NCBI GenBank assembly: GCA_028829895.1
Contig: CM054180.1
Coordinates: 91,513,135 to 91,577,134 of the forward strand
Reading direction: 5' to 3'
Source: Sinotaia quadrata
Taxonomy: Eukaryota > Mollusca > Gastropoda > Architaenioglossa > Viviparidae
Length of the DNA stretch: 64,000 bases
Part shown: in pieces, positions 27,601 through 35,184 of the stretch
Layout of the letters: each line of letters opens with the position of its first letter
Numbering within the stretch: the first letter of the stretch is position 1
Translations under genes and position numbers: made by a program
The notes under the pieces: model-generated
Database searches by the model: none
What the model saw: only the letters and a program-made list of their open reading frames with translations
Told to the model about the DNA's origin: nothing

Positions 27601-30600
27601 TGTGACTGTTAAAAAAGAAGATTTTATGTGTAATTATTTGTCACAATTTATGTGAGATAAATTATATAATTTTAGAATTAGTGTTTATTTGAGAATGTAT
27701 ATGTATGTTTATAGTTTATTAAAGTCTTTTATACCACTTATGTTTCCTTCCATTTTCTTGCACTGCTCTGTGCGCTTTGCCAATTGCATCATCACTTCCT
27801 CAAGGGATAAATTTGCTTCACGTACCTTAAAATAAAAAGACAGAGAAAATAAATTGCGATTATACTTTTAATGAGAAATAGTATATACACTTTGGACCTG
27901 AAATGTCACAGGTTCCCAATAACACAAATTTAAAACTCTTGTAAGAAAGATAATGAACCACAAAATTATTTTTCCCCCATCATTCAACCAAAGGTGCATA
28001 TAATACAAGTATCAATATCTTTCTACTTGAAACCAAGCCAAAGAAGCCCATGTTAGTTCACAAGAGAGATAAAAGATAAAGTAATGAGTGAGTAGCATGC
28101 TCCTTGATGAGAGTAATTCCCCTTAGTGCCTTTATTGCCTCAGCATGAGGACACACTGTAACTCAGGACTATGCAATTTTCAAATGTCTTGAAGAAGTAA
28201 ACTTTCTTCCACATTTGCTTTTTACTTTTTAAAAAAATAAATTTGTTGTTGGTCCCATTTGTTTCTATCATCCTTTAGTCTTTTAGTCTATCTCAAAGTT
28301 TTTGTGGTAAAACATACTTTTTCATTACTCTGGGGTTTGCTGATATCCATGATGTTTTCTCCAGTGTTTTATCTTAACAGCACAAATGGCTTGTATGCAG
28401 CCACCCCAAAGAGTATTTTTACTTTCTGAGCAAATACAAACTGCAAGAGGGAAAGAATATGCATGTTTTGTAAGTGCTAATAACATGTCTTCTGAAGAAA
28501 TTAGCTCATGGAAATTTACATACACTGAATAAATGCTAGTATATATGGCGTAAAAAGTGGCCACATCAGATACCTGCCTCTGTATCTGTGCCAATTAAAG
28601 TAACACACAGTAACAAAGTATTGAGCTCTGTCCTACTTATTGTATTTATATAACTATCTTGACGTAGAAATGCAAGAGAGAAGCCTTGCAGTGACAAAGA
28701 AGTGATTTACTTAGTGAGGGGAGCTCTGGTGCTGCTCCAATTGGGTCTATTGGTGATTTGGTATTTGGCAGCACATACACCATACACTTGCTCTTGCATG
28801 ATGTGAATAGTATACATGTGAATGAAAGATTCTGGAACTTCCTTTGGTACTAAACCTTGGAGTTTAGTGCTTTCTATGAGCTCACAGATAACTGTAAGGA
28901 AATAGGTGTTTTCTCTTTGCATACTTTTGCATACTAAGGATTTAGGTAACTAGGAAAATGAGTGCTTTCATCCTGTATACTTTGCACCCTTGAGGATGTA
29001 AGTGACTAAAGAAATGGGAATTTTCTCCATTTACTTGTGTAGGTGATACAGAAATAAATGTTTTCTCCTCAACATCTACTTGTGTACACTAGAAGATATA
29101 GATGACTTACAGTTTTTTTCTCATTGCCTACTTATCCATGAGCATTTAATTAAGGGTGGAGAAAACTCAACCACTTATGATCAGATAACAGAAAAGGCTG
29201 TTTCTGATCTTTGTTGCATGAAATTGTTAGTACCGTTGGACTCCATTCTTCTCCCCTAATTTTCCATCATTCAGTTGTATGAAAATTAAGTATTATTGAT
29301 AGAAAGATCAACTTTACTATATATTTTAAATACTGAATTACTGATAGAAGGTTTCACTTTGCCAGGTGTTTTGCTAGGTACAATATTTTTATCAGTGAAC
29401 TTAGTTCTCTTCATTCACTCACTTTAATCTTTTTACTAGGGATCCACCTAAAAAAAAATACAGATTTTTCTACTGAATTTCCCTGATAAGGCCCAACCTA
29501 TTAACTCTTTACCTGACAGCTGCTATCTGTAGAGCAGCTGTCTCAAGGATGCTCATCTAGGTCAGCTGCTTATTGACTAGTCATTTTGTTTAGAGCTGAC
29601 ACCCTGCAGACAGTGGGTTTTCATGAAGTGAGAGCAATAATGGGTTATTGTGTTTGAACTTTAACAATACCAATAAAACAAATCCCAATCAATCTATACT
29701 AGTAATAAAAGTTACTAAAAATATTTCATTATTAAAATATCTATTTAAAAAAATCCTGGTTCATTGCATTTGTTAGAAAACCAGGAATACATTTTTCTAA
29801 AATTAACAGCAGATAATAATCATGAATAAAAAAGATATTTTTTAAAGTATATATTACTTAAAAGACACTTGGAAAATTGTGTACTTAACCCATTTCACCT
29901 CAAACAATTAATAATTATTTTTCATGATTCAAGAACATATACATGCAAATACATCACAACACTTTAGAGGGTTTGGCCTTGTTTACAAAAAAAAAGTGTT
30001 TAGGCACCTTATTTGGGTCTAAGCTATAGATAAATACATATTTGTTGTATTAACTGCTAATGTCTTGTAAATATTAGAATATTGTGAATATATTAAAAAA
30101 AAACCAAATATTTGTAAAACATAAACACCTTTACTTTTCTGGGGTGGGTAGGTGTACTGACACTTTATAGTTTACTGGTGGTTGGGGCATGAATGTCCTT
30201 GAATAGATTTATGTCACAGGGTGCAGAACCCAAAACTGTATCCTTGCAAACTTGCTGCTTGAAGTAACAGCAGCAGTTTCTTTTAATTATCTTGATAGTG
30301 ACATAACCTCACACATTCTCGTTATCACAAATCAATGCTCTCAAAGCTTCAGTATGTCATTGTTTTCATAAGTTGTGCAGCAAGTTTAAGACAAAAACTA
30401 AGATAAGAAAAATGTTTGCATAAGTAGACTGTCTGTTTTGTTTATGTCTGGTCATAAAGTATGAAAGTGTCTGTGATGGCAAAATTTATCAGAAATCAGA
30501 AAGTGTACTTACAAAACTTAGTGAAGTCTGCACATAGTCATACTTCATTCTCTTCTGGTCATGAATCTCCACCCTACTTATGTGAGCATTCTAGTCAAAG

Positions 30601-33416
30601 AGGGCTTGTGGTTGCAGAACAGATTGAAAAGACCATTGAGTCCAGTGGTTCATAAGCTTGTTGCATACAGGTTGGGTCACTGAGGGTTGACAGAACAACC
30701 ACTTGTTTTTTATCCTGCCACAATACTGCAGTTAAATTACTGTTCCCTATATCAGAATTTTGCTTTCATCTTGTTGTAGATCTGGCACCTATTTCAGCTC
30801 TTGTGAAAAACCTTTTCTCTGCCGTTTTCCAGTTCCACAGACATATAGACCTCTCTCAAGCAAATCTTCCGTAAGTTTGGGAGATGTAAAAGACAAACTG
30901 TCAAAGAAAAGAACTTTGTGTATGAAGTCTAGTTCTGCCGACGGCTATGTGACAACAATAATGGCCAAGTCTATTAATGACTGGCTGGGGGTCCTCAAGG
31001 CCAAGGCACATTTTGAGTTTACACAAATATATGTAGCAGAACATTCACACTTTGATAGTTTTGATGACATACATTGCAAATAAACAAGGCAACTGGTAAA
31101 ATGAATCAATAATTCATCTAAAGCCGAATGATGCCTAAGCATGCATGCAGCAACAAATGTAGTTGCCAGAACATCCATAATTCCTTTCACTTTTGTATAA
31201 GTGGTGAAAATTCAGATCTCCTCTTGCTGCTTCTACCCATCTATCATGACATGAAGGTATGAAGCCAGGCCGATAAAAGAATTTCTGGCAAAGATAAATT
31301 TTGCCAAAATTGCTGATAAAAAGGATCTACTGACCAGTACAAATCAGTCTCAGATAGTCTCAGATAACTGAGGTAGGTCTGTCAAAATACTGCATGCAAT
31401 ATATGCTTTTATCTCTACTAATGTTGTCTGCTCAAAGTTAGCACGTTATATGTCCACCTTGTTGAAACACTGTAATATGATGGACAATGCCTACCAATAG
31501 TGCTCCAGGAAATTTTTTAAAAATCTAATGCTATTGCAGTTATTACATCAAATTCATCAGTTCCTCTACCAGCTGCATTAAAGTCATTGACAATAAATGG
31601 TATATGAAGATGTGCAATCTATTGCTGTCAGCATGAATCAGTGGGTCTGGATCAAATTCAATGTTGGTCATGTATGAAGCTGTTTGCTATGCAAACAGAA
31701 TATTCACTAATGCGCTCAGAACATTTATAAAAATTAAAAATACTTTACTTATCCAGAAATTTGGTTTAGCAGGGTTTGATTTCAATATAAGTTATGTATG
31801 TCTCACACACATTCATGCATGCACAAGTTTTTTGTTTTAAGTTATGTGAAGAAAGTTAAGAAAAATGTTCAAAATCTTACTTTGGAATCATCCAACAAAG
31901 TAACAAGTGGGGTGACAGCATTATCAGCAAAATTTCTTGTTCCTAGTCCTCCAGCATGTGGCTCTTTTGTCAAGGGACTGTGCACTGGAGTTGATGTGCC
32001 TATGGACCATAAATAAACATATTATAATTGAATGTAGGCAGTTGAAGTTTAGCATAAAATACAATTTGCTACAATTCAAACATGACTGAAAATTTTATCG
32101 TCATTAAATGGAATCAAGAAATCAATATTTTAATCTACTGGCATCAATACTCTGTCAGGAAAATCATTTATTTATAATTATAAATCAAAATTTATTCTAA
32201 TGTTCAGTATATTTTAACAAATAGCATCTTAGTCCCTGCTTTTGCTTTTCATCAGTTTTAAAATTAGCTTGCTTTATATAATTTGATTTCCATAAACAGT
32301 GAATTATTATTACAATTAATAGCCATTCACTGATGTCATATGCAAAATATTTTCACTCATACACAGTTCAGGACAACATTGAGTTTATGTATATGCCTAT
32401 TCTTTGAGATTATTTTGATCTCTGTTTCTTATTCTTCTCTTTATTGTGATCTCTGTTTCTTATTCTTCTCTTTTTTCCTTCAACTTGTAAGCAAGTTTGG
32501 GATTAGAGAAGTTTATATTTTTTAAGCTAAAGGTTCATCTTATACCTGGACTGATTTATGCATGAGCAAATTGAAAAAGTATTACACATAGACATTCAAA
32601 AGTACTAAAATACATTTATGCATAAACTTGTGTTTAAACAAATTTAGATATATGTTGTTTCTTCAATGCATCCTCTAGCTTTAGTTTAATTATCATTTTA
32701 ATACATTTTACTCTATGCTCCTGTTATAAAAAAAAAGTACTTTTTCTTCTTTTTAAAAATTTGATTTTCTAACTGAAAAAGCTGTATTTAATAGCAGATC
32801 ATGTCTGAGCAATACTTAAAAAAAATAAATAAACAGTTGTAATGTAAATTATATTTCCAAATTCCTGTTGCCAAAAAACAATTATTTATTATGTTTTCTG
32901 TTCAGATGTTATAATTTTATCAAAGTCAATGATAATGTAACTAATAAGTCCAAATACCTTGGTTACTAGAATAAACTTAATCTAAATCAGTTTCCCAGTT
33001 TATAAACCTCAGACTACTGTGAAACTCGGGAAATGGCTGAAGAGTGTTCTCAACAAAATCGTTTGTTTGGGTTTTTCTAAAACATGCTACTGATAAAGAA
33101 CTAAGTCTGTCACTGGCTGGTGCCCTAAATGCAAAAATGTATAAAATGCTTAGTTAAAATATAAAAGATCACCAAATGAAAAAAAAAATTATTTTAAATA
33201 TAAAATAACAAGTAATAAAGTTTTTCTAAAGTTGTGAAATGATGACCACAGAAACATTAAGATTGAATTGAACTAGTTACCTGATGAGCGTTGAAAAGCA
33301 TTAGCATGACTTGGTGAAGACAAAGAGTTTGGTGTGCCAGACAAAGATCTGTCTCCAGAATCCCCACCATTACTTCCTGGCTCTTCAATTAACTTTTTCT
33401 TTAGCTTGGCAAACAT
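593..33416 (-). CDS. GOLGA1: golgin-97 (GOLGA1), N-terminal half, 9 coding exons, 3' end outside window
   Basis: This is a peripheral trans-Golgi coiled-coil protein; known golgin-97 tethers endosome-derived vesicles and binds Golgi membrane through a C-terminal GRIP domain, which is not in this window. Exons on the minus strand: 33416-33281, 31999-31881, 27825-27735, 24128-24054, 14047-13950, 8563-8435, 8243-8095, 2829-2718, 688-593. Every junction has GT-AG borders and a matching phase, giving 335 codons without a stop. The protein starts MFAKLKKKLIEE, nearly identical to the vertebrate golgin-97 start, and residues about 201-217 include QELSKVKHML, again close to golgin-97 (QELSKIKHML). 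Residues 1-85 are a Ser/Pro/Gly-rich linker; from about 86 onward it is charged coiled coil. The final exon here ends in phase 0 with a donor at 592, so the gene continues left. The other GRIP golgin, GOLGA4, has a different N-terminus, so GOLGA1 is favoured. Confidence 0.9.
780..1035 (+). repeat. Dispersed repeat family B, copy 1
   Basis: About 250 bases shared with 29510-29775 (same strand) and 56225-56485 (opposite strand). The common core is GTGGGTTTTNATGAAGTGAG, and all three end near ATCCTGGTTCA or a close variant. It has no coding potential, no clear tail and no terminal inverted repeat, so its class is open (SINE or LTR fragment are possible). Confidence 0.6.
1045..1562 (+). repeat. 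Dispersed repeat family A, copy 1
   Basis: Collinear with 17695-18140: shared blocks include AACTCCATTTCTGTTC (one extra base here), GTAAGAAGTTTTCCACCTA, and ACATAAATTAAGATTCTCA. The last 110 bases also occur inverted at 5487-5600, abutting a Gypsy integrase relic. Family B ends immediately before this copy. Non-coding. Confidence 0.6.
1621..1632 (+). repeat. Poly-C run (12 bases)
   Basis: A homopolymer of C in otherwise AT-rich intron DNA. It may be length-variable or a sequencing weak spot. Confidence 0.9.
1915..2205. repeat. Degenerate tandem repeat, about 74-bp unit
   Basis: Four diverged units share AATCCCATAGGTA, GTTAACTCT, ATGCAAAACC and ACACTCATAATTTA in the same order. Old minisatellite in a GOLGA1 intron. 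Confidence 0.6.
2718..2829 (-). CDS. GOLGA1: GOLGA1 exon (residues 266-303)
   Basis: Acceptor TTCTTTAG|TCAACG and donor ACTGAG|GTAAGT. It encodes QRLLEDNRERAELVTSLTKE and on to LNKELTE, coiled coil in phase 0 at its end. It lies after a 5.3-kb intron loaded with repeats and a Gypsy relic. Confidence 0.9.
3775..4143. repeat. 51-bp minisatellite, about 7 copies
   Basis: The unit starts GGCAGAATGACAGTGA and continues through AAGTACATATTTATAATG. The period is 51, a multiple of three, so the array stays open in several frames on both strands (for example 112 codons plus and 98-175 codons minus). One copy lacks six bases, again keeping frame. These ORFs are by-products of the repeat; there is no start context, splice support or family match. 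Confidence 0.9.
4200..5270. other. AT-rich intron without recognisable features
   Basis: I see no exon, transposon domain or tandem repeat here; only T- and A-rich stretches. Confidence 0.5.
5275..5480. repeat. Degenerate 56-bp tandem repeat, 3-4 copies
   Basis: Units run TTGGGAATACTAAAAGCATA ... GAGCACACATTAGA. Related single fragments occur at about 3515-3550 and 7045-7085, so the unit is also dispersed in this intron. Confidence 0.65.
5487..5600 (-). repeat. Repeat family A, 3' terminal fragment
   Basis: Reverse complement of the end of family A (compare 1455-1562), including ACATAAATTAAGATTCTCAT. It ends where the Gypsy integrase relic begins, so it is either the border of that element or a later insertion point. 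Confidence 0.6.
5600..6810 (-). mobile_element. Decayed Ty3/Gypsy relic: zinc knuckle, protease, integrase
   Basis: Read on the minus strand, several frames give in order: a CCHC knuckle CFSCGKTGHIKYY with its last Cys lost to a stop (about 6770-6730); a retropepsin-like stretch with GHCVAVLCEPGCRVGLV where the catalytic D-T/S-G is EPG (about 6680-6620); a linker; an integrase H2C2 segment LHLAHDPSTASHLG ... FYWTGM (about 5990-5890); and an integrase core start DLIGEFVPASG ... ILTIIDYDMRYSEA (about 5790-5690). Stops and frameshifts are frequent, so it is dead. Reverse transcriptase is absent. Protease directly followed by integrase is the order of Gmr1-like elements, but an internal deletion would look the same. 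Confidence 0.8.
6830..7035 (-). repeat. Dispersed repeat family C, copy 1
   Basis: About 200 bases shared with 16490-16695 and 18965-19110 (plus) and 40600-40800 (minus). Typical blocks are GTAAATTTGCCTATCCCTAT, GTGTCAGTGTTGGAGTAAA and CCAGTTCCAACTGGATGAGT. It lies directly beside the Gypsy knuckle relic, which hints that it belongs to such an element. Confidence 0.65.
7090..8090. other. Intron DNA, no recognisable features
   Basis: Nothing coding or repetitive is evident, apart from the 56-bp repeat fragment just to the left. Confidence 0.45.
8095..8243 (-). CDS. GOLGA1: GOLGA1 exon (residues 217-265)
   Basis: Acceptor ACTCTTAG|CTTTTG and donor GAATG|GTGAGT, separated from the preceding exon by an intron of only 191 bases, the shortest seen in this gene. 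It encodes LLLAQGELESCQQDLLAK and continuing coiled coil to TERMETE, leaving two bases (TG) that pair with T of the next exon to form Cys. Confidence 0.9.
8435..8563 (-). CDS. GOLGA1: GOLGA1 exon (residues 174-216), diagnostic motif
   Basis: Acceptor TTTCTTAG|GAAAAG and donor CATATG|GTAATT; exactly 43 codons. It begins EKQDLTRQLQEAKEYRD and ends DEMQDFTAQELSKVKHM. This last stretch is the best single match to golgin-97, where the equivalent reads DEMDEL...QQELSKIKHM. The identification of the whole gene rests mainly on this and on the N-terminus. Confidence 0.92.
8976..9002. repeat. (AAATT)n microsatellite
   Basis: Five or so tandem copies of AAATT/TAAAT in intron DNA. The rest of 8.57-10.49 kb is AT-rich without clear features. 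Confidence 0.7.
10498..10940. repeat. Two diverged direct copies of a 165-180 bp segment
   Basis: Copies 10498-10677 and 10769-10936 share TTCTTTATGTACATGATGTG, TTTTACACAACAGCGTTGC, GATCGGCTTG and GCTAACAACAAAAGG. The copies carry CpG sites (GCCGCG, ATCGG) unusual for the surroundings, suggesting inserted DNA, perhaps LTR pieces. Confidence 0.7.
11009..11112 (+). repeat. Left copy of a 110-bp direct repeat
   Basis: About 110 bases nearly identical to 12722-12832: AAACACAAAGATTGCTCACA, GCGGGGTGTACGTGTAGTTC, AAAGCTAACCAGTAT, then a GT run. The pair brackets 1.6 kb of LTR-like DNA. Confidence 0.8.
11640..12310 (+). mobile_element. LTR-like, GC-richer segment with TATA and poly(A) signals
   Basis: This stretch has a TATA box (GGTATATATACC, about 11813), then AATAAATG about 115 bases on (11931), and many CpGs, like the U3-R-U5 of an LTR. 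No coding domain is visible. It sits inside the 110-bp direct repeats at 11009 and 12722, so the whole 11.0-12.83 kb block may be one insertion, or a nested set. The class is not settled. Confidence 0.4.
12722..12832 (+). repeat. Right copy of the 110-bp direct repeat
   Basis: Matches 11009-11112 with a handful of differences (for example one extra A before TCTGCGGGG and AATTAAATTCGCG for AACTAAATTCGCG) and also ends in a GT microsatellite. Confidence 0.8.
13113..13442. repeat. Near-perfect 165-bp tandem duplication
   Basis: Two adjacent copies (13113-13277 and 13278-13442) begin ATGTACAGTGTACTTCCTAA and end TAATTATTCATTCACA. I see essentially no differences between them, so the duplication is recent or an assembly artefact. 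Confidence 0.9.
13950..14047 (-). CDS. GOLGA1: GOLGA1 exon (residues 141-173)
   Basis: Acceptor AATTTCAG|TGCTGTC and donor GAAAAA|GTATGT. It encodes VLSQKLAEQKADFEVYRDKL and onward to LALEK, coiled coil. The LAE...DKL...EK spacing resembles the equivalent stretch of vertebrate golgin-97. It ends in phase 0. Confidence 0.88.
14060..15470. other. Intron DNA with little structure
   Basis: A short alternating CATGCACA-type stretch at about 14375-14420 is the only pattern seen. No exon or transposon domain was found. Confidence 0.45.
15475..15596. repeat. 61-bp tandem duplication
   Basis: Two copies starting ATGATATATCATAAATT and ending CATTCATAATTTATAATC, differing at a few bases. Confidence 0.85.
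15600..16300. other. Possible solo-LTR fragments
   Basis: A GC-richer patch. On the minus strand a TATATA box (about 15677-15683) follows a TGG/CC-rich block; on the plus strand AATAAAG at about 16186 follows a GGGGCCAGGAGTCAG block. Both resemble LTR promoter or R regions, but no paired terminal repeat was found. Confidence 0.25.
16490..17540 (+). mobile_element. LTR-like unit, copy 1 (family C block plus LTR-like block)
   Basis: The left part (16490-16695) is family C; the right part (16860-17540) matches 19855-20300: AGAAGTTATTTTTAGAAGC, a GGAAGGCCGC box, a TATA-like ATATAATGAGCAC (17162), AATAAA (17364), and an end near CTACCACTCTAGATC. The TATA-to-AATAAA layout is that of LTR U3-R. No gag or pol remains. 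Confidence 0.55.
17695..18140 (+). repeat. Repeat family A, copy 2
   Basis: Collinear with 1045-1562, about 75-80% alike by eye, from AACTCCATTTCTGTTC through ACATAAATTAAGATTCTCA to the AT-rich end. It directly follows LTR-like copy 1. Confidence 0.6.
18965..20300 (+). mobile_element. LTR-like unit, copy 2
   Basis: Same order as copy 1: a family C block (18965-19110), a spacer, then the LTR-like block (19855-20300) with GGAAGGCCGC, a better TATA box (TATAAAG, 20128), AATAAA (20171) and the end CTACCACTCTGGATC. The CTG/TCG-rich end (TCATCGTCGTTCGTC) is shared with ATCATCATC in copy 1. Confidence 0.55.
20330..22200 (-). pseudogene. Decayed member of a tyrosine-recombinase-like metazoan gene family
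   Basis: Minus-strand fragments in several frames follow one order: KMRNVGNYIHNNAVL (about 21890-21845), ALKHGHS (21320), SSAVLSALHTAQWNKP (about 21195-21150), then after a frameshift LPLTEDIKKLKKYI (about 21145-21105), ILFNRKRSGE (21030), LSPLENELA (20950), GKHLKKVPILLTKNM (20900), GHKCLRRFA (20760), LCKHIAAVSQLLN (20690), FLGRDAHIHREF (20640), TLQLAKVSHLLLAME (20590). I recognise these as hallmarks of an uncharacterised family scattered through cnidarian, mollusc, fish and other genomes. Its C-terminus resembles a tyrosine recombinase (R..H..R, LGH, then Tyr). Here REFY has become REFN, about ten residues before FLG are missing, and stops and shifts abound, so it is dead. Family function is not known to me. 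Confidence 0.7.
22346..22469. repeat. 62-bp tandem duplication
   Basis: Two copies of TTTATAATCTTTAATAAGCT plus GACATTRGGTTCATAAGAAT, with one or two differences. Confidence 0.85.
22480..24050. other. Intron DNA, no gene seen
   Basis: AT-rich. A short duplication (ACAGTATTAAGTACARCATC, about 22895-22965) and a TATATA stretch near 22980 are the only patterns. An ORF at 23130-23336 has no recognisable content. Confidence 0.45.
24054..24128 (-). CDS. GOLGA1: GOLGA1 exon (residues 116-140)
   Basis: Acceptor TTTCTCAG|ATTTGG and donor GAAACAG|GTGAGC. It encodes LAALIKDKNRNIERLETQ and a short tail, a clean coiled-coil segment with leucine/isoleucine at heptad positions. The exon begins with two bases and ends with one, matching both neighbours. 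Confidence 0.88.
24690..25700 (-). mobile_element. 3' end of a decayed LINE with RNase H
   Basis: Minus strand, in order: RNase H start LKIYTDGSKTSYGT (about 25655-25610), AYILTELVA (25545), the late RNase H block LLWIPSQKNITGNETA (about 25350-25305; the usual PSH has become PSQ), and a C-terminal zinc-finger-like segment CNHYRTGNTIQFLLHCPLYS (about 25090-25035) followed by TVSHFPHSH. Several stops and frame changes show it is inactive. DGS, the Glu of TEL and WIPS..GNE are RNase HI signatures of I/Jockey-type non-LTR elements. The reverse transcriptase is not present upstream, consistent with 5' truncation. Confidence 0.75.
25710..27730. other. Intron DNA without clear features
   Basis: AT-rich; ORFs at 26272-26475 and 27201-27428 show no family motif and no splice context. 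Nothing else is supported. Confidence 0.45.
27735..27825 (-). CDS. GOLGA1: GOLGA1 exon (residues 86-115), start of coiled coil
   Basis: Acceptor TTTTAAG|GTACGTG. The exon encodes VREANLSLEEVMMQLAKR and onward to EGN-I-S, the first heptad-like segment, aligning with the Arg/Gln/Lys-rich start of the golgin-97 coiled coil. Two donors are possible five bases apart: AAGTG|GTATAA (used here, end 27735) and AA|GTGGTA (end 27740). One gives 91 and the other 86 bases; the phases carried are both one base, so both keep the frame, adding either Ser-Asp or Asn. The GTATAA donor is closer to consensus. Confidence 0.82.
28325..28922 (-). pseudogene. Coding-like relic of unknown family
   Basis: Two minus-strand ORFs 110 bases apart (71 and 89 codons) have normal amino-acid composition, for example VPKEVPESFIHMYTIHIMQE and FPLAVCICSESKNTLWGGCI, in very AT-rich DNA, and may be one broken reading frame. 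I do not recognise the family. It is likely a transposon or retrocopy fragment. Confidence 0.25.
28890..29150. repeat. Degenerate tandem repeat, about 56-60 bp
   Basis: Four to five units of the type GAAATRNGTGTTTTCTC ... CATACT ... GGATGTAAGTGACT. Old minisatellite. Confidence 0.5.
29510..29775 (+). repeat. Repeat family B, copy 2
   Basis: Matches 780-1035: GCTCATCTAGGTCAGC, GTGGGTTTTCATGAAGTGAG, CCCAATCAATCTATACTAGT, ATCCTGGTTCA. It carries a short AGCTGCT/AGCAGCT inverted motif near its left end. Confidence 0.6.
30430..31360 (-). mobile_element. Decayed piggyBac transposase
   Basis: Minus-strand frames give, in order: VKGIMDVLATTFVAACMLRH then ALDELLIHF (about 31185-31105; piggyBac proteins have LSIDE here), VLFFDSLSFTSPKLTEDLLE (about 30910-30850; the FDNFFTS...LL block, with the catalytic Asp retained as FFDS), RGLYVCGTGKRQRKGFSQEL (about 30848-30790), NLTAVLWQDKKQVVVLSTLS (about 30738-30680), MGGVD-like remnants near 30590, and FLINFAITDTFIL near 30480. 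Stops and frameshifts occur throughout. No 13-bp terminal repeats or TTAA ends were identified. Confidence 0.78.
31370..31880. other. Intron DNA between piggyBac relic and exon
   Basis: It may include the diverged N-terminal part of the transposase (minus-strand frames such as DFNAAGRGTDEFDVITAIAL near 31590), which I could not align to the family. Confidence 0.3.
31881..31999 (-). CDS. GOLGA1: GOLGA1 exon (residues 46-85)
   Basis: Acceptor CATAG|GCACATC and donor TCCAAA|GTAAGA. The two leading bases complete the Gly codon of the previous exon; the exon then encodes a low-complexity linker beginning TSTPVHSPLTKEP and ending VTLLDDSK, in phase 0. There is no domain here. The corresponding region of vertebrate golgin-97 is likewise a poorly conserved Ser-rich linker. 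Confidence 0.85.
33281..33416 (-). CDS. GOLGA1: GOLGA1 first coding exon (residues 1-45)
   Basis: The ATG at 33416-33414 opens MFAKLKKKLIEEPGS, followed by a Ser/Gly/Pro-rich stretch ending at FQRSS. The donor is TCATCAG|GTAACT and the exon leaves one base of a split Gly codon. A good acceptor (TGCACTCAG) sits just upstream, placing only 11 bases of 5' UTR in this exon (33417-33427) and implying a separate non-coding first exon further right. The basic N-terminal motif is the golgin-97 signature start. Confidence 0.9.
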
Positions 33417-33984
33417 GCCTCAGAGATCTGAGTGCATACAAATAAATAAAATAATATATCTTATGCTGTAACTAGGAACAGCAAAATGATAATTCAAAAT
33501 TCAACAAACTCTATACAATTATATGCTAAATTAAAAGTGAGACAAACAAATTATTCAGGAAATAGTAAAAGCTGTATATATCAAATACATTTACCATATT
33601 TCTAATGCAAATATTGACTGCTCCAATAGATCCTTTCAAATAAAATATAAAATAACTATATATATATACTAGAACAAAATAACAAAGTTCATTTGCTGCA
33701 AATGACAAACAACTGTTACCTAAAATCCCCAAACATACATTGTGAAATAACAAAGCTGCTTGTTTCTGAAACTGTGAAAGGCAAAACAGCTGGTGTAGAG
33801 TTATTAATAGCAATGCCTGCAATATTGACTTGAATTATGACTACTTCTTAAACACCCCACATCTGAATAAAAAAAAGAAAAGAGAATCAGGAATAGTAAT
33901 TTACTTTTGTTTATAAATAGTACTTTTATATTCAGTAGGTACATAGAATAAACAGTAAAATATGCCAATGTGTCAGTATGTGTG

Positions 33985-33998
33985 CGCATGCCTGTGTG

Positions 33999-34067
<69 letters not shown>

Positions 34068-34086
34068 TGTGTGGTGTGTGTGTGTG

Positions 34087-34121
<35 letters not shown>
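33985..34121. repeat. (GT)n compound microsatellite
   Basis: A long GT tract interrupted by GGTGTG units and ending in (GC)5. It gives overlapping spurious ORFs on both strands (Cys-Val and His-Thr repeats). Confidence 0.95.
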
Positions 34122-34124
34122 TGA

Positions 34125-35180
34125 TGTGTGGGAGTGGGAATGTGTATGCAGCATGAACACACATAAACCAGTTGTAATTTATGCTGAGAAGTTTAATTTT
34201 TTTATTACAAAAACTGTAACTTTGTAAGCTCTAATTATCAATTCAGTAAGTGTTACTGATAGTAATATTCATTTTGTGTTTTCCAACCTGTGATAAATAA
34301 TTAATCTATATCAGAAATGTTAATAAGAATGGAAAGAAATGTCAGTAAGACCATGATTTGTCATTAAAAGGATCAAACATTTGTAAATTAATCATATTCC
34401 TACATTAAAAAAATAGATTTTATTTTTTAAATACTTTCAGTGACTACAAGGAAGGGTGAAATGGTGAAATCTGAATGATTGCAGAATTGTTGAATGAAAT
34501 AATTTTGGAGATACTTATTAATTTGGTTATGGTTTTATCTTTAAAATGTTTGAAATAAATACAAAATCGCTGTAATTTACTGTAATTCTTTTACAATCAC
34601 AATTTCAATAAATAAACAGTTTTTAGATTTTAATTAATAATTTATTAATAAAATTTATGTACTGAAAATATGAATTGGGTTGGGAGAGGTAGAACAAGAG
34701 GTACTATGACTAAAATATGTGTGCATAGAATAAGGCTGAGAATGAGATAGAAACAAATTACACATCAAGAGGGGGTGAGGGAGAAAGATAGTCTAAAACT
34801 GCTGATTTCCTGTATATATTAAATGGATGACCCAGGAGACATTTGTTTATAATAGGAAATAAATTATAACATGATCATAAACATGGTATTACTACACTTA
34901 CTCTGACACTAGCAAAGTAGCAGCTTATCCAAGAAGCATTATAATTTATACTTAGAAAATGTATCATGTTAAAAACAGAAATGAACATTTAAATAATTTA
35001 ATTGAAGTATTTTATTATCTATATTTTATTTATTTAATAATGTATAACAATGTAAGTGAGAGGGATATTAAAATTAAATGATTCATTGCTATTACCTAAA
35101 CATAATAAAATTAATATTATTATTTTAACATTAAATTTTAAAAAAGAAAATGAAACCAGTTCTTGACTTCTTTAGTCCAT
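34125..35180. other. First-intron DNA of GOLGA1, nothing seen
   Basis: Plain AT-rich sequence with no domain or repeat that I can support. Confidence 0.45.
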
Positions 35181-35184
35181 GAGT

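Noticed and set aside
30760..31083. 107-codon plus-strand ORF
   Set aside because: Antisense of the piggyBac relic; the minus strand carries the family motifs.
31798..32016. 72-codon plus-strand ORF
   Set aside because: It is the antisense shadow of the GOLGA1 exon 31999-31881, whose minus frame has splice sites and phase.
33804..34227. Several His-Thr and Cys-Val repeat ORFs
   Set aside because: They translate the GT/AC microsatellite.
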